Below, one piece after another: positions 42,436 to 43,413 of a stretch of DNA of 43,413 bases. Under the pieces are notes generated by a model. It was not told where the DNA came from and searched no databases. It saw nothing but the letters and a program-made list of their open reading frames with translations. The stretch spans positions 1-43,413 of the forward strand of contig WFSE01000049.1 in the NCBI GenBank assembly GCA_015486135.1. The letters run 5' to 3'. The first letter of the stretch is position 1. Each line of letters starts with the position of its first letter. The stretch comes from Lentisphaeria bacterium (GTDB lineage: Bacteria > Verrucomicrobiota > Lentisphaeria > Victivallales > JAADHT01). A program made the position numbers and the translations under genes.

Positions 42436-43137
42436 TTATTGCCTAGCCACTGACCCGTTCTCGACTTTTTCAGCAAGCCCCACCTTAGGCGCACTGGATC
42501 TCAAAAAGGCTGTCAGGCCAGCCAACAAAAACATCGTGTGCGCCACGTTTTCCGTAACCTCTTCCAACGCCACATGGGTGGATTGTTCGAACTCGTGGAA
42601 CGACATTCCGAACGGCATATGCTTGAAAAACCGCCTTTGAATAACAATCGAGACGAAATAGGACCAAATCATTCCCGCCAAAACCCGCTTGAACGTCATC
42701 CGTCCCTCGAGAGTGTCGAGGATATCGTCGCGCCAAACCCATGCAAACGCCCCGGCAATTCCAACCGCCACGTAAACGCCTTTGGTTGTCCCCTCGAAGT
42801 GAATCTCGCGGCAAAGAAACGCCACCGCAACCATAAGCAAAACCAGATCGCATTTCGTCCTGAACAACACCACTCGAACTAGAAATACAGCCACGGTCGC
42901 CCCCATAATGACTATCGCCGCGTTCTCGTTCCATCCCTTCCAGTATTGAGTTTCGCTACCGGAAGCCTGCCCCACGCACACAACCGCTACTCCAAACAAC
43001 ACCGGCAAAAGCACCCAAAAGCCTTTCAACGAAACTACCAGCCGAAGCCAATCCACGCCGGTACCAGCCAACTCGCCGAAGCTCCTCCTCCCGTGTATCA
43101 GGGGACAAGTCGATTTCTGATCCAATTTGCCATCCAT
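42436..43137 (-). CDS. Polytopic membrane protein, hypothetical
   Basis: The 233-residue protein has five or six membrane segments (residues of about 38-58, 74-92, 94-108, 118-135, 150-165, 203-215). Near residue 180 it has HEFEQSTHVALEEVTENVAHTMFL, a run of conserved-looking Glu and His at a membrane edge, similar to small integral proteins with an EExxE...H pattern, but I cannot name the family. The last residues (GLAEKVENGSVARQ) and the TAA stop are encoded by a repeat terminus (42445-42481). It begins directly after the stop of the small lipoprotein gene. Confidence 0.7.
   Translation of the reverse strand: MDGKLDQKSTCPLIHGRRSFGELAGTGVDWLRLVVSLKGFWVLLPVLFGVAVVCVGQASGSETQYWKGWNENAAIVIMGATVAVFLVRVVLFRTKCDLVLLMVAVAFLCREIHFEGTTKGVYVAVGIAGAFAWVWRDDILDTLEGRMTFKRVLAGMIWSYFVSIVIQRRFFKHMPFGMSFHEFEQSTHVALEEVTENVAHTMFLLAGLTAFLRSSAPKVGLAEKVENGSVARQ
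42445..42481. repeat. MITE-like repeat left end, copy H, in the 3' end of a gene
   Basis: On the minus strand it reads GGGGCTTGCTGAAAAAGTCG, then AGAACGGGTCAGTGGCT. It shares GAAAAAGTCGAGAAyGGG and AGTGGCT with copy B (9276-9303). Confidence 0.65.
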
Positions 43138-43308
43138 TCAAAACTCTCCTTCGAAGTTCCGCCCTTGTGGATCGGGTGAATTGAAAGGAATAGTCGACAC
43201 CCCGCGCTTCTCGCGCTCAGTGACAATACACCCACCCAAAAACAACGCCGACAACAAAAATCCCGCGGCAAACGCCAAACGTCCCACCGCCATCCAATTC
43301 AACAACAT
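43138..43308 (-). CDS. Small lipoprotein
   Basis: A 56-residue predicted lipoprotein with a type II signal peptide (VGRLAFAAGFLLSALFLGGC) whose lipobox is LGGC. The mature part is only about 30 residues and very polar, ending NSPDPQGRNFEGEF. The ATG at 43308 has GGGAG seven bases upstream; an ATG at 43323 in frame is possible and the frame stays open to 43392. The stop TGA is directly followed by the ATG of the membrane protein gene, so the two form an operon. Function is unknown. Confidence 0.65.
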   Translation of the reverse strand: MLLNWMAVGRLAFAAGFLLSALFLGGCIVTEREKRGVSTIPFNSPDPQGRNFEGEF

Positions 43309-43413
43309 CGTATTTTCTCCCATGATGATCACCCCCGAGACCAAAGTTTTTTTCCCGTTTCGCCATATTCCACGGTCCGGACCGTCTCCCATTCCCCGCT
43401 ATCGTCCCTATAC

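Noticed and set aside
1-43413. CRISPR array or prophage
   Set aside because: No regularly spaced direct repeats and no phage structural, integrase or lysis genes were seen; the repeats present are dispersed and irregular.

Overview
The window looks like chromosomal DNA of a Gram-negative, polysaccharide-degrading bacterium, most probably a member of the Lentisphaerota or a close PVC-superphylum relative. Four things point there. There is a short H-X9-DG-type pseudopilin whose N-terminus reads [10 protein letters not shown] without the usual Gly before the cleavage site. There is a radical-SAM anaerobic sulfatase maturase. There are GH2-like and GH29 sugar hydrolases. Several genes encode secreted TPR proteins. 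The taxonomic call is an inference from protein style, because the window holds no rRNA.

Layout. 1-1375: the 3' part of a GH2-like gene. 1474-1547: tRNA-Val(UAC). 1590-6198: topA and tkt on the minus strand. 6306-8423: ruvB, cmk and a YbgC-type thioesterase on the plus strand. 8504-9182: a complete stand-alone pseudopilin unit with promoter, gene and terminator. 9548-13245: an O-antigen ligase-like membrane protein with a TPR-like tail, coupled to a GT-C glycosyltransferase. 13305-13898: a class II aldolase (minus). 14179-18920: a P1B metal ATPase, an ABC ATPase with a charged tail, a sugar-nucleotide epimerase and a nitroreductase. 19311-22210 (minus): deoC, a small well-expressed 65-aa protein, and a three-gene envelope operon with a LolA-like protein. 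22377-25130: ribD and a secreted HExxH protein. 25140-27030: an AT-rich accessory island with a RelBE-type toxin-antitoxin pair, what appears to be a group II intron remnant, a truncated PIN toxin and a decayed transposase. 27621-30784: ExbD and a large TPR protein. 31252-37060: a hybrid histidine kinase, mreB and a HEAT/TPR protein. 37087-41021: sulfatase maturase, rlpA and metG. 41160-42341: a Tat-exported GH29 fucosidase lipoprotein. 42436-43308: a polytopic membrane protein and a small lipoprotein (minus).

The most notable pattern is a dispersed, non-coding, MITE-like repeat family. Its termini read roughly (TA)GGGCyTryTGAA. It often carries a long hairpin of about 17 bp and a conserved right part containing ATGAAAATTAAGCACTTGCC. 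Full or partial copies lie in at least nine places. Several copies touch genes directly: the stop codons of metG and deoC are formed at a repeat terminus, the C-terminus of the 42436-43137 protein is encoded by one, and the first residues of the 28298-30784 TPR protein are encoded by the conserved right part.

Other items of interest are a topoisomerase I whose zinc ribbons are replaced by three WxxP/FFxSL repeats, and the intron remnant beside a terminator-like hairpin. Most of the window is otherwise ordinary chromosomal sequence.
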